From Micromonospora sp. NBRC 110009 (GTDB lineage: Bacteria; Actinomycetota; Actinomycetes; Mycobacteriales; Micromonosporaceae): DNA of 64,000 bases. The stretch is from positions 4,898,001 to 4,962,000 of the forward strand of contig NZ_CP130427.1 of the NCBI RefSeq assembly GCF_030518795.1. The letters run 5' to 3'. Of the stretch, positions 63,581 through 64,000 are shown piece by piece. A program made the translations under genes and the position numbers. The notes beneath the pieces are model-generated. The model saw only the letters and a list, made by a program, of their open reading frames with translations. It was not told where the DNA came from and made no database searches. Numbering within the stretch: the stretch's first letter is position 1; every line of letters begins with the position of its first letter.

Positions 63581-64000
63581 GTGCGCACACCATCGCGTGC
63601 GACGACGGGAGCCACCGCGCTGCTACTCGCGGCCGGGCTGGTCCTGACCGCAGGAGCTGGCGGCCAGGCGGCACCCAGGGACGAGATCCGGACCCAGGCG
63701 CAGCCCGGCACCCTGCCGGGTGACAGCCACGACAGCAAAGCCAGGGACAACCGCACGGGGCGGACCGCGCCCACCGACCGGCAGCGGGACCGGGCCGCCG
63801 CGCTCGGGGCCCGGGTCCGCTGGACCGACTTCGGCACCCCGGCCATGCTGACCTCGACCGGCCGGCCGCTCGCCACCGGGCTGCCCGCCGACCCGGCCGC
63901 CGCGGCGCGGGCGTACGTGGCGGCCAACCGGGACCTGCTGGGGCTGACCGCCGACGGCGCCGCGGCCCTGGAGCAGTTGACCGTCGCCCCGATGGGCGAG
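63581..64000 (+). CDS. Secreted M36-type (fungalysin-like) metallopeptidase, N-terminal part (cut by window edge)
   Basis: The first 140 codons are present. AGGAGGG precedes GTG 63581. A signal peptide (ATTGATALLLAAGLVLTAGAGG) is followed by the propeptide: TDRQRDRAAALGARVRWTDFGTPAMLTSTGRPLATGL, DPAAAARAYVAANRDLLGLTADGAAALEQL, as in FTP-type inhibitory propeptides of M36 and related zinc peptidases. The HExxH domain lies beyond the window, so the exact family is inferred from the propeptide. Confidence 0.75.
   Translation, partial: MRTPSRATTGATALLLAAGLVLTAGAGGQAAPRDEIRTQAQPGTLPGDSHDSKARDNRTGRTAPTDRQRDRAAALGARVRWTDFGTPAMLTSTGRPLATGLPADPAAAARAYVAANRDLLGLTADGAAALEQLTVAPMGE

Noticed and set aside
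1..64000. Search by eye for CRISPR arrays, tRNA or rRNA genes and a replication origin.
   Set aside because: No regularly spaced repeats, cloverleaf sequences, rRNA segments or DnaA-box clusters were seen.

Overview
The window is about 73% G+C with strong third-position GC bias, GTG and TTG starts, leaderless promoters and many 4-bp ATGA/GTGA gene overlaps. Gene content (aromatic-polyketide tailoring enzymes, a SAM-IV riboswitch, an ECF42-type sigma factor with a YCII partner, a GH25 lysozyme) points to a filamentous actinomycete, most likely Micromonospora or another Micromonosporaceae. It is a chromosomal stretch of about 70 genes; no rRNA, tRNA or CRISPR array was seen.

Layout. 1-5.3 kb: end of a VWA-like gene, then a four-gene oxidation/cyclisation cassette of aromatic-polyketide type (fused ABM-ABM-FAD monooxygenase, ABM protein, P450, tandem TcmI-like cyclase) with no ketosynthase. 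5.3-15.3 kb: a 55-residue protein, a DUF1622 protein, a DOPA-dioxygenase-like protein, a copper-type and a cobalt/iron-type P-type ATPase with an ArsR regulator, and a molybdate cluster (HTH-TOBE regulator, modABC). 15.3-23.7 kb: nine genes that look like one system: LtaS-like hydrolase, CDP-alcohol phosphatidyltransferase, MDR dehydrogenase, PTPS homologue without its usual catalytic residues, GT4 glycosyltransferase, methyltransferase, flippase-like membrane protein, GTP cyclohydrolase II and a RibD-type reductase. It reads as an uncharacterised pathway from GTP to a modified, probably glycosylated and envelope-linked pyrimidine or pterin, and is the best candidate here for a new system. 23.7-27.9 kb: a FUSC protein and a polar amino-acid ABC transporter under a SAM-IV riboswitch plus a Cys-containing leader peptide.

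27.9-36 kb: FAD oxidoreductase, PIG-V-like mannosyltransferase, a PadR/acyl-CoA-dehydrogenase operon with a clear operator, GNAT, a lone antitoxin and pgi. 36-42.8 kb is a rearranged patch: DUF402 gene, IS5-family element, lower-GC scar, truncated second DUF402 gene, lipoprotein with a duplicated signal-peptide segment, then kptA, a sulfite-oxidase-type enzyme, Nudix, a NADAR remnant and a small conserved protein. 42.8-48.9 kb: ArsR/SRPBCC pair, two peptidoglycan hydrolases, an MBL protein, YCII/ECF42. 48.9-56 kb: a TetR/acyl-CoA-dehydrogenase operon divergent from a complete Liv-type ABC transporter, with several dyads between them. 56-64 kb: TetR, MarR with a divergent ABC exporter, VOC protein, a nuclease-domain remnant abutting an M23 peptidase without a good start, an unknown coiled-coil protein, VapB with a decayed VapC, a DivIVA-like operon, a mini-GntR and the start of an M36 metallopeptidase.

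Functions are homology calls from reading the sequence; no database search was possible.
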